Source of the DNA: Streptomyces sp. CG 926
GTDB lineage: Bacteria; Actinomycetota; Actinomycetes; Streptomycetales; Streptomycetaceae
Assembly: GCF_003148825.1 (NCBI RefSeq)
Contig: NZ_QGGZ01000016.1
Coordinates: 1-64,000, forward strand
Reading direction: 5' to 3'
Length of the DNA: 64,000 nucleotides
In this document: piece after piece, positions 8,357 through 17,063 of the stretch
Layout: each line of letters begins with the position of its first letter
How positions within the stretch are numbered: the stretch's first letter is position 1
The notes under the pieces: generated by a model
What the model saw: the letters and a program-made list of their open reading frames with translations, nothing else
Databases searched by the model: none
What the model was told of the DNA's origin: nothing
Translations under genes and position numbers: made by a program

Positions 8357-8973
8357 TAGATGGTGTTGATGCTGCCGTCGGTGGAGTCCATCGTCATGTA
8401 GCTGGTCGACGAGGGGGACGAGGTGCCTCTGGTCACGCGCAGCTCGGTGTTGATGTTGAAGTTCCGCTGCACCCCGCACGGCGCCCAGACCAGTTGGGCC
8501 CAGTCGGTCACATCCGTGGCCTGCCAGTTGTCCTCCTGCGGGCCGCTGAAGTTGTGGGTGCGCGCGGCCGTGTCCGGTGAGCCCTGGAAGTAGTACGAGG
8601 CCTTCTCGGTGGCCTTGGCGCCCGACGCCAGCGAGGCGTAGCCCCGGTAGTCGGCGCTGGCGATCGCGTAGGTGAAGCCGCTGGGCACGTGCACGATCAG
8701 GCTGAGCTGGCAGTTCTTGCGCGCGGCCGTGGGCGGGGCGCCGCCGCCGACCTGGGCGAGGTACTGGCTGTAGGTGACGGTGAAGGCGGTGTTGTCCTGG
8801 GACACGGCGACCTCCGCGGTGTCCTTGGGACACCCGGATCCGTTGACCGTGGCGACTTCGATCACGATCCGGTCGGGCGGCGGGTCCACGATGGTGGAGG
8901 GGGTGGCGTGGGTGGGGAGGGTGGCGGTGAGCAGGGCGCCGATCGCGCCGCTCACGAGGAATCCGCCGGACAT
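8323..8973 (-). CDS. Secreted DUF4360-type protein
   Basis: A 216-residue protein with an N-terminal signal peptide (MSGGFLVSGAIGALLTATL, then THA) and a mature domain with the DUF4360 pattern: GSGCP near the start, FTVTYSQY, NCQLSL.VHVP.GFTYAI, YRGYASL, and CG.QRNFNINTELRV near the end. Its four cysteines probably form two disulfides. The function of this family, widespread in actinobacteria and fungi, is not known to me. ATG 8973 has GGAGAA upstream. The 3' end overlaps cynR tail to tail by 34 bp. Confidence 0.85.
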   Translation of the reverse strand: MSGGFLVSGAIGALLTATLPTHATPSTIVDPPPDRIVIEVATVNGSGCPKDTAEVAVSQDNTAFTVTYSQYLAQVGGGAPPTAARKNCQLSLIVHVPSGFTYAIASADYRGYASLASGAKATEKASYYFQGSPDTAARTHNFSGPQEDNWQATDVTDWAQLVWAPCGVQRNFNINTELRVTRGTSSPSSTSYMTMDSTDGSINTIYHLAWKECPGK

Positions 8974-9277
8974 GGTTCTCCATTCCACTGCTTCGGTACC
9001 GGGCGGCGCGCAGGCGGGGGTGCCCGCGTGCCGGAGGGTGGGGGGTGCGGCCGGCCAGAGCGGGGCCGGGTCGTCACAGACCGGTGTGCAGGGTGGAACG
9101 GGGTAGGCCCAGGAAGGGGAATCTGGGCATGCCCCTGACAAGTCCCGGTCGGTGAAGACCGGGTGACCGAATCGTAGGAACACTGAGCGGGCCGGACCAG
9201 GGCGATCTCCGGCCAATCGCGCTCCCCGGCCCGGACCGGCCGGATCCGGACGACCGGCCGGAGCCCGAAGAGCGGAA
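8974..9277. other. Intergenic region, 304 bp
   Basis: This holds the promoter of the secreted DUF4360 gene (read leftwards). A short inverted repeat CCCGGTC...GACCGGG occurs at about 9143-9163. I see no small gene with a ribosome site and no RNA-like structure beyond that. Confidence 0.4.
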
Positions 9278-9667
9278 TCAGGCCGTGGCCGGCCGGGCCA
9301 GCCGCTCGACGCGGGCCATGAACTCCGTGGGATGGAACGGCTTGGCGAGACAGTCGCTCACACCGGCCTCCAGCGCGTGCACCGTGCACTCGGGATCGGC
9401 GGGCGGCAGCGCGAGGATCGGCACCCTGCCGTGATCGGGGTGCCGGCGGATCTCCTCGAACAGCGCCACCTCGTCCAGACCCGGCCCGGTGCGCTCGCAG
9501 ATCACCAGATCGATCGGTCCGGCACTGCCCAGCAGGGAGACGGTGTCCACGCCGGTGCCGCCGTCGACCACGGCGAATCCCCGGGACACGAGGAGGCGCT
9601 CCAGCAGGCCCTTGAGGGTGGTCTCCCTCGCCACGAGGAGGATCCTGCTCGGGGTGTCGCCACTCAT
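9278..9667 (-). CDS. Stand-alone receiver-like protein lacking the phosphorylation site
   Basis: A 129-residue single-domain protein with the CheY-like beta-alpha pattern (RILLV, DLVIC, VPILAL, LAKPF). The residues that make a receiver phosphorylatable are missing: the acidic pocket pair is Ala13-Arg14, and the phospho-aspartate position after DLVI is Cys57-Glu58. The late lysine (Lys109 of LAKPF) is kept. It is therefore probably an atypical receiver acting by protein contact or constitutively, Glu58 perhaps mimicking phospho-Asp. ATG 9667 is chosen because AAGAGGAA precedes it. No kinase is adjacent. Confidence 0.75.
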   Translation of the reverse strand: MSGDTPSRILLVARETTLKGLLERLLVSRGFAVVDGGTGVDTVSLLGSAGPIDLVICERTGPGLDEVALFEEIRRHPDHGRVPILALPPADPECTVHALEAGVSDCLAKPFHPTEFMARVERLARPATA

Positions 9668-9762
9668 GTCGTTCCTCTTCATCCGGTGGGGGTCCCGCAG
9701 AGCCTACGAGGCGGGGCGTGTGCACGCCCGCTCCGGGGCACCTCATCCGGTAGCTTCGATCC

Positions 9763-10041
9763 ATGAGCACAGAGCCGCAGCGCTTCGAGATCCTGCTGGT
9801 GCCCGAGCACATCGAGAACCTGCGCGGCGAGTCCGCGGCCGACCGGGCCCTGCGGGTGGCCACGGTCGAGGCGACCGGCGAGACAGGCGCCTCCGGCTAC
9901 CCCCGCTACCGAGGGCAGGGCGTGGAGGCCGACATCGACCCGAGCACGCGCACGGTCGAGGCCCTGCTCGTCGACGGTGCGGAGCTGGACTACGGGCTGA
10001 TCGCCATGATCGCCCCCGAGCAGGGCCGCGGCAAGCACTGA
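9763..10041 (+). CDS. Small conserved hypothetical protein
   Basis: A 92-residue acidic soluble protein (FEILLVPEHIENLRGES near the start, YRGQGVEADIDP in the middle, ending GRGKH). It has no signal peptide or membrane segment. Codon usage is normal for the window, with G or C in nearly every third position, so it is probably a real gene. It is divergent from the receiver-like gene by about 95 bp. I do not recognise a function. Confidence 0.6.
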   Translation: MSTEPQRFEILLVPEHIENLRGESAADRALRVATVEATGETGASGYPRYRGQGVEADIDPSTRTVEALLVDGAELDYGLIAMIAPEQGRGKH

Positions 10042-10160
10042 CGGGGGAGACGGACGGTCCCGTGTCACCACCTGTGCCGGAGCGCTCCCGGTGGCGGGCC
10101 GGTCCGTCGCCGCGCTCGGTGCCGCACGGTCCGCGCACGCACGGTAGGGGAGGCGACGGG

Positions 10161-10197
10161 CCCGGCCCGGCCCCCGTGGTGCGGGGACCGGGCCGGG
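10161..10197. terminator. Bidirectional hairpin between convergent genes
   Basis: Left arm CCCGGCCCGG plus CCCCCG, right arm CGGGG-A-CCGGGCCGGG: a 15-bp stem with one mismatch and a 5-nt loop. It lies between the 92-residue gene (+) and the protease gene (-), whose 3' ends face each other, so it can serve both. Confidence 0.6.
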
Positions 10198-10225
10198 CTC
10201 GAAGCGGTCGGTGCTCAGGCGGGCG

Positions 10226-13200
10226 TCAGCTCACCTGGAGGGTGACGTCGTCCACGACGAAGGAGGTCTGCAGGGACTGGTCCTCCGTGCCGGTGAACTT
10301 CAGGGTGACGGTCTGGCCGGCGAACTGCGAGAGGTTGTAGGACTTCTCCGCATAGCCGGAGTTCGCGTTCAGGTTGGAGAGGGTCTCCAGGGTCTGGCCG
10401 GCCACCGAGACGGTGAACCGGTCGTAGACGACGCTCTCGTCCTCGTCCGTGTCGATGTGGAGGAAGAAGCCGAGCCGGTACGTGGAGCAGCCCGACGGGA
10501 TGGTCAGCGTCTGGGAGGCGCTGTCCGTGTGGGTGGACCCGTACCCGGCCAGCCACGCCTTGTAGCTGCCGCCGTGCGGGGCCTGACCGGACTGGTTGGT
10601 GATGACGCCGGTGGTCGCGCTCCACGGGCTGGAGCCGTTCTCGAAGCCGCCGTTGGCCACGAGCTGGCGCGGGGTGCAGCTGCCGCCACCGGTGACGGTG
10701 AGCGAGTAGGTGCTGGTGTGGCTGACGGTGCCCGAGCCGGTGACCGTCAGGGTGTAGGTGCCGGGCGCCGTGCTCGCGCCGACCTGGACCGACAGCGCCG
10801 AGGAGCTGCCGGACTGGACGGACGTCGGGCTGAGCGTCGCGGTGACACCGGCGGGCGCGCCGGAGACGGCGAGCGCGACGGTCTGGGCGGCGCCGCTCAC
10901 GGTGGCGGTGTTGACCGTGGCGGAGGTGGAACCGCCGGGGGCCGCGCTGCCCGCGGACGGGCTGACGGAGACGGAGAAGTCCTGCGCGGGGGTCTCACCG
11001 CCGACCGCCTGCTTCCAGACGGCGTAGGCGACACCGTCGGCACTGCGGTTCAGCACCGTGGCGTTGATGTTGTTCGTGGTGTCGCAGGAGCTGTGGTAGC
11101 AGGAGTCGTAGGCGGCGTTGGCCGTGCCGCCCCACTTCGTGGCCTGCGCCGAGGTCTTGCGGGCGCTGGCACCGGCCGCGTAGCCGGAGGTGGGGATGCC
11201 GGCCTGCTGGAAGGAGTAGTCGTCGCTGCGGCCCTGGCCCTCGGTGTTCTCCTCGGGCGCCAGGTTCAGCGAGGTCCAGTACGCCTTCAGCGGGGCGGCG
11301 GTGGTGGAGTTGACGTTGTTGATGAAGTAGCCACCGTTGGTGGAGCCGACCATGTCGAAGTTGTAGTAGCCCTTGATGGCGCTGCGCTGGGCGCTGCTCA
11401 GCTGGTTGACGTAGAACTCGGAGCCGTTGAGGCCCTGCTCCTCGTCGGTCCACCAGGCGAAGCGCACGTGCTTGGTCATCGTCGGGTTCTTCTGGGCGAG
11501 GACCAGGGCGTTCTCCAGCAGCGTCGCGGAGCCCGAGCCGTTGTCGTTGATGCCGGGGCCGGCCGAGACGCTGTCGAGGTGGGCGCCGAACATGACCGTC
11601 TGGTCGGCGGGGCCGCCCGGCCAGTCGGCGATCAGGTTGTTCGACGGGTAGGTGCAGGAGGTGCAGCTCTGCTCGGTGACGGTGTAACCGGCCGCCTGCA
11701 GCTTGCCCTTCACGTACGCCAGCGACTGGGTGTAGCCGGCGCTGCCCGCCCGGCGGTGGCCGCCGTTCTGGCTCGCGATGGTGTTGAACTGGGTCAGGTG
11801 CGCCTGCACGTCGGCGACGTTGATGTCCGGCGGGTCGTTGCCGGGTTGGGTCCCACCCACGTTGAGCGCGTAGTCGACGGTGTGGGAAAGGCTCGCGCCC
11901 TGGCCCTTGACGACGACCGTGGAGGCACCGGGGGCCGCGTTGGCGGTGGCGGTCAGGGTCAGCGTCGAGGACTGGCCGGACTGCACGGAGGCCGGGTTGA
12001 AGGTGGCGCTCACCCCGGCCGGCAGGCCGGAGGCGGTCAGCGTCACCGACTGGGCGTTGCCCGTGGTGATCGTGGTGCCGACCGTGGTGGTGACGGAACC
12101 GCCCTGCTGGACGGTGCCCGAGGACGGGCTCAGCGACATCGAGAAGTCGTTGTTCTGGCCGCTCGGGGTACAGGTCGGATCGGCGCTCTGGGCGGGTACG
12201 CTGATGCCGTCCCAGGCGGCCTTGGTCTTGTTGAAGAGGTCACAGGTGGCGTCCAGCGACTTGGCCGAACTCAGCGTCGCCGTACGGTACTTCTTGTACG
12301 ACATGCTGCTGGTCTTGAGCAGCATGCCGCCGTAGAAGATCTTGCCGGCGTTCTGCACTCCGACACCGGTGAGCGAGGTGCCGTTGCAGGTGCTGCTGTT
12401 CGGCTTGCCGCCGCCGGGGCTGGTGCCCTCGGCCAGCAGGTAGAACCAGTGGTTCAGCGGGCCGGCTGCCGCGTGCACCTCGGTGCCGGGTATCGCGGAA
12501 CTGTAGCAGGCCGGGTCGTTGTTGACCGCCGGCGGGTTGTACATGTTCCGGATCGGACCCCGGCCCTGGAGGTTGATGACCTCGCCGACCGTGTAGTCCG
12601 GGGTGTCGTAGGGGGCCGGCTCGTTGGCGAAGGCCTCGGTCAGCGCGCCGAAGATGTCGCCGGTGGCCTCACCGAGCCCGGACTCCTGGCCGCTGGTGCC
12701 GCCCGGGGTGTTGGAGTCGATGGCGTGCCCGTACTCGTGGGCCACCACGTCGATGCCGGCGATCCACTCGTTGGCGCTGTTGCGCCCGATGGTGACCGAA
12801 CTGCCGTCCCAGTAGGCGTTGAGATCGCTCAGGCCCACCTTGGCGGGGAAGCTGCGGCCGTTGCCGCTGACGCCGTTGCGGCCCAGCCACTGGGAGAGCA
12901 TGTCCCACTGCTTCTGCGCCGCGAACATCAGGTCGACGCAGCCGGTCTCCTTGCTCGTGGGGTTGCCGGTGCCCCAGGAGTCGGAGGACTTCGAGAAGAC
13001 CGTGCCGGTGCTGTAGTCGGCGCAGCTCAGGCCGGTCCGGACCGGGTCGCGCAGCGTGTACGTGGAGCCCGAGGCGGTGGTGTCGATGGTGACCGGGCCC
13101 GGCCCGTTCCACTTGCTGTTACCGGTACCCGCGACCACCTCGTCGTAGCTGTCGACGAAGGCGCCGGTCCGCGCGTTCACGAAGACGTGCAGCCTGCTGG

Positions 13201-13735
13201 GCGCGGTCCTGGTACGGCCGCTCAGCACGGTCTCCCACGCCAGCACCGGCTTGTCGTCCTTGAGGCGGACCACGAGCCGGCTGCTCTCGACCTTGTCGAC
13301 CGAGACCAGCTTCGCCCGCGAGGTGGACTCGGCGTCCTTCGCGGAGACCGACGCTTGGGTGGAGACGTCGATGCGCACGGAGGAGGCGGACTGGAGGGCG
13401 CGTACCTTGCCGGTACCGTCCGCGAGCACGACCGCGTCGCCGCCGACGACCGGCAGGCCGCGGTAGTTGCGCTCGTACGAGACGGAGTAGAGGTCCTTCA
13501 CCCAAGGGGTGACGAGTCGTCGTTCGTACTGTTCCTGGGAGGAGTTGACCAGGGAGTCCAGGCCGCTGTCGACGGCCTGGTCGGCGGCCGCGACCGCACG
13601 TGCCGCGGGTGTGTCCTTCTGGGACGGGGTGGGCTGCGCCTGCTGCGCCGCCGATGCCGTCCCGGCCAGAGCGCCGGCGAGGCTCGCGGTCAGCGCCATC
13701 GCTGCCACGGCCGCCGTCCATCTGCTGGGATGCAA
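10226..13735 (-). CDS. Secreted two-protease fusion: M4 (thermolysin-like) plus M28 aminopeptidase
   Basis: About 1169 residues. TTG 13735 (GGAG upstream) gives a clean Sec signal MHPSRWTAAVAAMALTASL ending AxA near residue 30; an ATG further upstream would give no sensible signal. In order: FTP-type propeptide (about 40-200); M4 domain with HEYGH at 333-337 and the downstream Glu of GEATGDIFG; an Ig-like repeat (about 515-625); an M28 Zn-aminopeptidase domain with GAHLDSVSAGPGINDNGSG near 715 and WWTDEEQGLNGSEF; a second Ig-like repeat; and a C-terminal jelly-roll-like domain (NGGFENGSSPW). The enzyme should cut proteins internally and trim the peptides. It is divergent from a LysR gene, as snpA/snpR-type neutral proteases are. 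Confidence 0.9.
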   Translation of the reverse strand: MHPSRWTAAVAAMALTASLAGALAGTASAAQQAQPTPSQKDTPAARAVAAADQAVDSGLDSLVNSSQEQYERRLVTPWVKDLYSVSYERNYRGLPVVGGDAVVLADGTGKVRALQSASSVRIDVSTQASVSAKDAESTSRAKLVSVDKVESSRLVVRLKDDKPVLAWETVLSGRTRTAPSRLHVFVNARTGAFVDSYDEVVAGTGNSKWNGPGPVTIDTTASGSTYTLRDPVRTGLSCADYSTGTVFSKSSDSWGTGNPTSKETGCVDLMFAAQKQWDMLSQWLGRNGVSGNGRSFPAKVGLSDLNAYWDGSSVTIGRNSANEWIAGIDVVAHEYGHAIDSNTPGGTSGQESGLGEATGDIFGALTEAFANEPAPYDTPDYTVGEVINLQGRGPIRNMYNPPAVNNDPACYSSAIPGTEVHAAAGPLNHWFYLLAEGTSPGGGKPNSSTCNGTSLTGVGVQNAGKIFYGGMLLKTSSMSYKKYRTATLSSAKSLDATCDLFNKTKAAWDGISVPAQSADPTCTPSGQNNDFSMSLSPSSGTVQQGGSVTTTVGTTITTGNAQSVTLTASGLPAGVSATFNPASVQSGQSSTLTLTATANAAPGASTVVVKGQGASLSHTVDYALNVGGTQPGNDPPDINVADVQAHLTQFNTIASQNGGHRRAGSAGYTQSLAYVKGKLQAAGYTVTEQSCTSCTYPSNNLIADWPGGPADQTVMFGAHLDSVSAGPGINDNGSGSATLLENALVLAQKNPTMTKHVRFAWWTDEEQGLNGSEFYVNQLSSAQRSAIKGYYNFDMVGSTNGGYFINNVNSTTAAPLKAYWTSLNLAPEENTEGQGRSDDYSFQQAGIPTSGYAAGASARKTSAQATKWGGTANAAYDSCYHSSCDTTNNINATVLNRSADGVAYAVWKQAVGGETPAQDFSVSVSPSAGSAAPGGSTSATVNTATVSGAAQTVALAVSGAPAGVTATLSPTSVQSGSSSALSVQVGASTAPGTYTLTVTGSGTVSHTSTYSLTVTGGGSCTPRQLVANGGFENGSSPWSATTGVITNQSGQAPHGGSYKAWLAGYGSTHTDSASQTLTIPSGCSTYRLGFFLHIDTDEDESVVYDRFTVSVAGQTLETLSNLNANSGYAEKSYNLSQFAGQTVTLKFTGTEDQSLQTSFVVDDVTLQVS

Positions 13736-13801
13736 CGTCCACTCCGATCGTGGGGGGTCGGGGATGAGTGTCGTTCGCGGCCGAGTATGAGCGTGAACAT
13801 G

Positions 13802-13843
13802 ACGAGATTGGGACATCTCGTGAGGCATAAGGCCCGCGTTATG
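13802..13843. promoter_or_regulatory. Two inverted repeats in the protease/LysR divergent region
   Basis: ACGAGAT-6 nt-ATCTCGT at 13802-13821 is a perfect 7-bp-arm repeat, followed by CATAA-8 nt-TTATG at 13826-13843. Both lie in the 141 bp between the protease start and the LysR start. LysR tetramers usually bind two such sites on a divergent promoter. The regulator at 13877 is the natural candidate (inference). Confidence 0.5.
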
Positions 13844-13876
13844 GTGCCGCGACGGCCCGACTCGTACGCTGCCCGG

Positions 13877-14836
13877 ATGCAGCTGGAGTTGAGGCATCTG
13901 CAAGCCGTCTGCCGGATCGCGGAGGCGGGCAGCCTGGGGGGCGCGGCGCGGCGGCTCGGAGTGTCCCAACCCGCACTCTCCGCCCAGCTGCGCCGCATCG
14001 AACGGGTCACCGGGGGCGAGCTCTTCGTACGGGGCCGCAGTGGGGTGGAACCCACCGCCCTGGGGCAGTTCGTGCTGGCCAAGGCGCGTCGCGTACTCAG
14101 CGAGATGGACGCCCTGGGAGCGCAGGCACGCGCCATGTCGACCGGCGGCCCGCTGAGGTTGGGCTGCATCATGCTCGTCCTGCTCGACGGCCTGCTCGCC
14201 CAGACCGACCTGTCCATGTCAGGCCGGGAGATAGCCGTGGACCTGGAGGATTCGGTCACCGTGCTGGCGCGACTGCTCGGCGCCGGACGCTACGACGCCA
14301 TCGTGTACGGGGAGGTCAACGGCCACGAGGTGCCGCTGCCGGAAGGAACCCTGGCCAGGACACTGATCCCCAAGGAGCCGTTCTGCATCCGGCTGTCCGC
14401 CCGGCACCCGCTCGCGGGCAAGGACCGCATCGAACTGGCCGACCTGGCCGGGGAGTCGTGGATGACACTCGTGGAGGACGACGACGGTGGCCCCGAGGCG
14501 CTCGTCACCGCCTGCGCGAAGGCCGGATTCAGCCCCTCACTGCGCTACCGCATCACCGACCGCAAGATGCAGCACGACCTGATCGCCGCCGGTCGCGCCG
14601 TGGCGCTGAGCCAGCCGACGGCCCCGTCGGGCGAGGGTACGGTGATGCGCCCGCTCGTCGGCACCCCCATCATCGGCCGCATCCGCCTCGCCTGGAGCCG
14701 GGCCGCGCTCTCGGCGGGGCAGGCGGAACTGCTCTACCGGGCCGCGGCCCGCGCCTACCTGGCCAACGTGGACAACAACCCCTTCCACAAGGAGTGGTGG
14801 GACGCCCACCCGGAGGTGCACCCGGTGCTCGACTGA
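13877..14836 (+). CDS. LysR-family regulator, likely activator of the divergent protease
   Basis: A 319-residue LTTR. The HTH is LRHLQAVCRIAEAGSLGGAARRLGV plus SQPALSAQLRRIE, starting right after ATG 13877. The effector domain covers about 90-300. It ends WWDAHPEVHPVLD. Divergent LysR-neutral protease pairs (snpR-snpA, also called mprR-mprA) are established in Streptomyces, where the regulator activates the protease gene; the same role is inferred here. The long open frame that precedes this start on the same strand is antisense to the protease and not real. Confidence 0.88.
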   Translation: MQLELRHLQAVCRIAEAGSLGGAARRLGVSQPALSAQLRRIERVTGGELFVRGRSGVEPTALGQFVLAKARRVLSEMDALGAQARAMSTGGPLRLGCIMLVLLDGLLAQTDLSMSGREIAVDLEDSVTVLARLLGAGRYDAIVYGEVNGHEVPLPEGTLARTLIPKEPFCIRLSARHPLAGKDRIELADLAGESWMTLVEDDDGGPEALVTACAKAGFSPSLRYRITDRKMQHDLIAAGRAVALSQPTAPSGEGTVMRPLVGTPIIGRIRLAWSRAALSAGQAELLYRAAARAYLANVDNNPFHKEWWDAHPEVHPVLD

Positions 14837-14912
14837 CCGGTGGGGCTCGATGATGTCGGCGTGATGTGGGCGGCGCGCGAGGTGGGCGGCGCGGGGTGTC
14901 GTTCGCCCGCGG

Positions 14913-15743
14913 TCAGCTCCGGCGGTGGGCCGTCAGCAGCAGGTACTCCCACTCCATGACACCGTCCACCGTGTGCTCGGCGGCGAGGGCGTCGAGGGCC
15001 GCGTCCAGCTCGGCGACCCGGTCCGGATCATCGGCGACGGCACGGTAGACGGCGACGGTCGGCCCGTAGCAGGCCTTGAAGAACTCCCGGAAGTCCGTGG
15101 GCCCCGTGAAGCGGTCCACGCGCACCGTCCGGCGGCTCGAGACCACGTCGGTGACCGCGTCGCCGAGCAACTCGTGCACGTGTTCCTCGTCCCCCCACAG
15201 CGGGGGCGGCTGGGCTCCCGGCGGCGGCGGGGGCGCGTACGGCTTCATCGTGGCGAACATTCGGCCCACGAAACCCTGCGGGGTCCAGTTGATCAGCCCG
15301 ACGGTACCGCCGGCGCGGCAGACGCGCAGCATCTCCTCGGCGGCGGGCCGGTGGTGCGGGGCGAACATGACGCCGACGCAGGACATCACGACATCGAACT
15401 CGCCGTCGGCGAAAGGCAGGTGCTCGGCGTCCGCCTCCCGCCACTCCAACGTGGCCCCGCGTACGGCGGCCAGGTGCCGGCCGATCTCCAGCAGCTCGGG
15501 AGTGAGGTCGGACGCCACCACATCGGCCCCGGCCAGGGCGGCCGGAATGGCGGCATTGCCCGAACCCGCGGCGACGTCGAGCACCCGGTCGCCGCGCTGG
15601 ACGCCGCACTCCTTCACCAGCACGGCCCCCAGCTGCGGAATGACGTGGGAGGCCACCGACTGGTAGTCGCCCAACGCCCACATCGCGCGGTGCCGGGCCT
15701 TCAGGGTGCGGTCCACCTGGGCCGCGTCGCTCGCCTCGGTCAT
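14913..15743 (-). CDS. Class I SAM-dependent methyltransferase
   Basis: A 276-residue UbiE-like methyltransferase. Motif I is VLDVAAGSGNAAIPAA, motif II VVASDLTPELLEIG, then EADAEHLPFADGEFDVV and the post-motif FAPHHRPAAEEMLRVCRAGG. ATG 15743 has GGAGGA nine bases upstream. A proline-rich loop (PPPPPGAQPPPL) interrupts the C-terminal half. It lies about 100 bp after the small antitoxin gene on the same strand. The substrate is unknown. Confidence 0.87.
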   Translation of the reverse strand: MTEASDAAQVDRTLKARHRAMWALGDYQSVASHVIPQLGAVLVKECGVQRGDRVLDVAAGSGNAAIPAALAGADVVASDLTPELLEIGRHLAAVRGATLEWREADAEHLPFADGEFDVVMSCVGVMFAPHHRPAAEEMLRVCRAGGTVGLINWTPQGFVGRMFATMKPYAPPPPPGAQPPPLWGDEEHVHELLGDAVTDVVSSRRTVRVDRFTGPTDFREFFKACYGPTVAVYRAVADDPDRVAELDAALDALAAEHTVDGVMEWEYLLLTAHRRS

Positions 15744-15840
15744 GACAGCCGTCCTCCAGCGCTCGGGGCAGCCCCTTCTCCGAGCATAGGTACGTTTCAC
15801 GAACCCGGCCCGTCGGCGGCCGCACGGGCCGCCCGCCGGA

Positions 15841-16071
15841 TCAGTCGCGGGACGCCAGGCGGCCGAAGTCACGGGCGAAGCCCTCGCGGAAGCCGGGCCG
15901 CTCCAACGCCCTCTCGAAGGCGCGCGCGGCCCGGGCGAGCGCGGCCTCGTTCTCCTGGGCTGTGGCGAGTTCGGCGAGGTACGCGCGCAGGCTCAGTCCG
16001 CGGTCAGCGGCGAGCGCGGCGAGGCGGTCGCGCACTTCGGTGTCGACCTCGACGGTGGTGGTGTCGGCCAT
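15841..16071 (-). CDS. MazE7/VapB-like ribbon-helix-helix antitoxin, apparently orphan
   Basis: A 76-residue protein. The first half, TTTVEVDTEVRDRLAALAA followed by DRGLSLRAYLAELA, is a ribbon-helix-helix DNA-binding arm like that of actinobacterial MazE7/VapB antitoxins; the second half is a charged helix that would cover a toxin. No toxin gene (PIN or MazF type) follows: the next gene downstream is a methyltransferase. It may be a relic or a free-standing regulator. Confidence 0.65.
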   Translation of the reverse strand: MADTTTVEVDTEVRDRLAALAADRGLSLRAYLAELATAQENEAALARAARAFERALERPGFREGFARDFGRLASRD

Positions 16072-16182
16072 GCTCCGAGTATGCGCGCCCGGTGACCGGT
16101 CGGGGGCCCGTTCCCCGCAGGCGTGCTGCCTGCGGGGAACGGCCCCGCTCCGGTGCGGTCGTCGCGGTGCGGCGGTGGCGCC

Positions 16183-16650
16183 TCAGGCGCGGACGCGGCC
16201 GGAGAGCCAGGGCGTGAGCGAGGGGCCCCCGACGCTCTCCCGGTACGTCACATCGCCCGGCAGGGGGACGTGGAGCCAGTAGCCGGGCGGGAAGAACCGG
16301 CCCTTCACAAAGGCCAGTCCGCCGTAGAGGGACCGCAGGAACGCCGGGACGGAGTCCCGGGGGACGTCGTGGAACTCCACCCCGTCGACGGTGATCTTCG
16401 CGTCGTCCTCGGGGAAGATCTGCACGCTGACGGCGGGGCTGCCGCCGAGCTCGACGAAGGCCTCGTGCGGCAGGGACCCGTCGGGGTCGACGACGGCGAA
16501 GGGGGCCGCGGAGGTCCGCCGCGACGTCCGGTCGGCGCCGATGTCGTCGGTGACGGCCACGGTCAGCCGGTACTCGGCCGCGACGGCCCGTATTGCGACG
16601 ACGGCCGACTCGGTGGTCGGCAGGGAGGGATGCGTCATGATCCAGATCAT
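16183..16650 (-). CDS. Hypothetical protein
   Basis: A 155-residue soluble protein. Motifs visible are AVVDPDGSLPHEAFVELGG, VQIFPEDDAKITVDGVEFHDVP and a C-terminal RFFPPGYWLHVPLPGDVTY. Good codon bias and a compact fold-like pattern suggest a real gene. The start may be ATG 16650 or ATG 16638 (MTHPSLP); neither has a strong ribosome site. I do not recognise the family; the layout resembles small immunity-type proteins, but no toxin is next to it. Confidence 0.55.
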   Translation of the reverse strand: MIWIMTHPSLPTTESAVVAIRAVAAEYRLTVAVTDDIGADRTSRRTSAAPFAVVDPDGSLPHEAFVELGGSPAVSVQIFPEDDAKITVDGVEFHDVPRDSVPAFLRSLYGGLAFVKGRFFPPGYWLHVPLPGDVTYRESVGGPSLTPWLSGRVRA

Positions 16651-16728
16651 GCCGCACGACTGCGATCGCGGCGGGCCACCGGTCCGATGTCACGCGGGGG
16701 TCCTACCCCTCGGCGCCCCGCTTCGGGC

Positions 16729-16921
16729 TCATCCCTGCGCGAAGGCGGTCAGCAAGGTGTCCGCCCGGAGCTCCGGTTCGGCCGTCGCGATCCCGTGGAC
16801 GTGCACGGAGACCCTCGTCCCCACCGACCGGGCGGGCGAGCCGTACCTCGGCCTCCAGGTCGTCGCCGACCAGGGGATAGGAGTACCAGAGCTCGGCCCC
16901 TGCGTCGTCGGTCGCCTCCAT
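16729..16921 (-). pseudogene. Small frameshifted ORF
   Basis: Two good reading-frame pieces join only through a 1-base frame change: MEATDDAGAELWYSYPLVG...VRLA from 16921, and VSVHVHGIATAEPELRADT...FAQG ending at 16729. The combined length (193 nt) is not a multiple of three. Together they would make a protein of about 64 residues. Either a decayed gene or a sequencing slip in a G-run. The rest of 16660-17060 has nothing else I can support. Confidence 0.4.
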
Positions 16922-17063
16922 TTTCGGACTCGGGCCCACTTGTGCGGACCCGGTCGGGCCCGCACTGCCCGGGACCGTACCTGGCGGGCTCGGACGCCCA
17001 CGATCCGAATGAGACGATCTGGGCTGCGGCTCGGACCGCGCCGGCGGTGGGGGAGGTGAGGGT

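Noticed and set aside
10211..13876. Very long open frame on the plus strand opposite the protease, continuous with the LysR gene
   Set aside because: It is antisense to the M4-M28 gene, Gly/Arg/Val-rich with no domain, and the LysR protein starts naturally at 13877. High-GC bias keeps antisense frames open.
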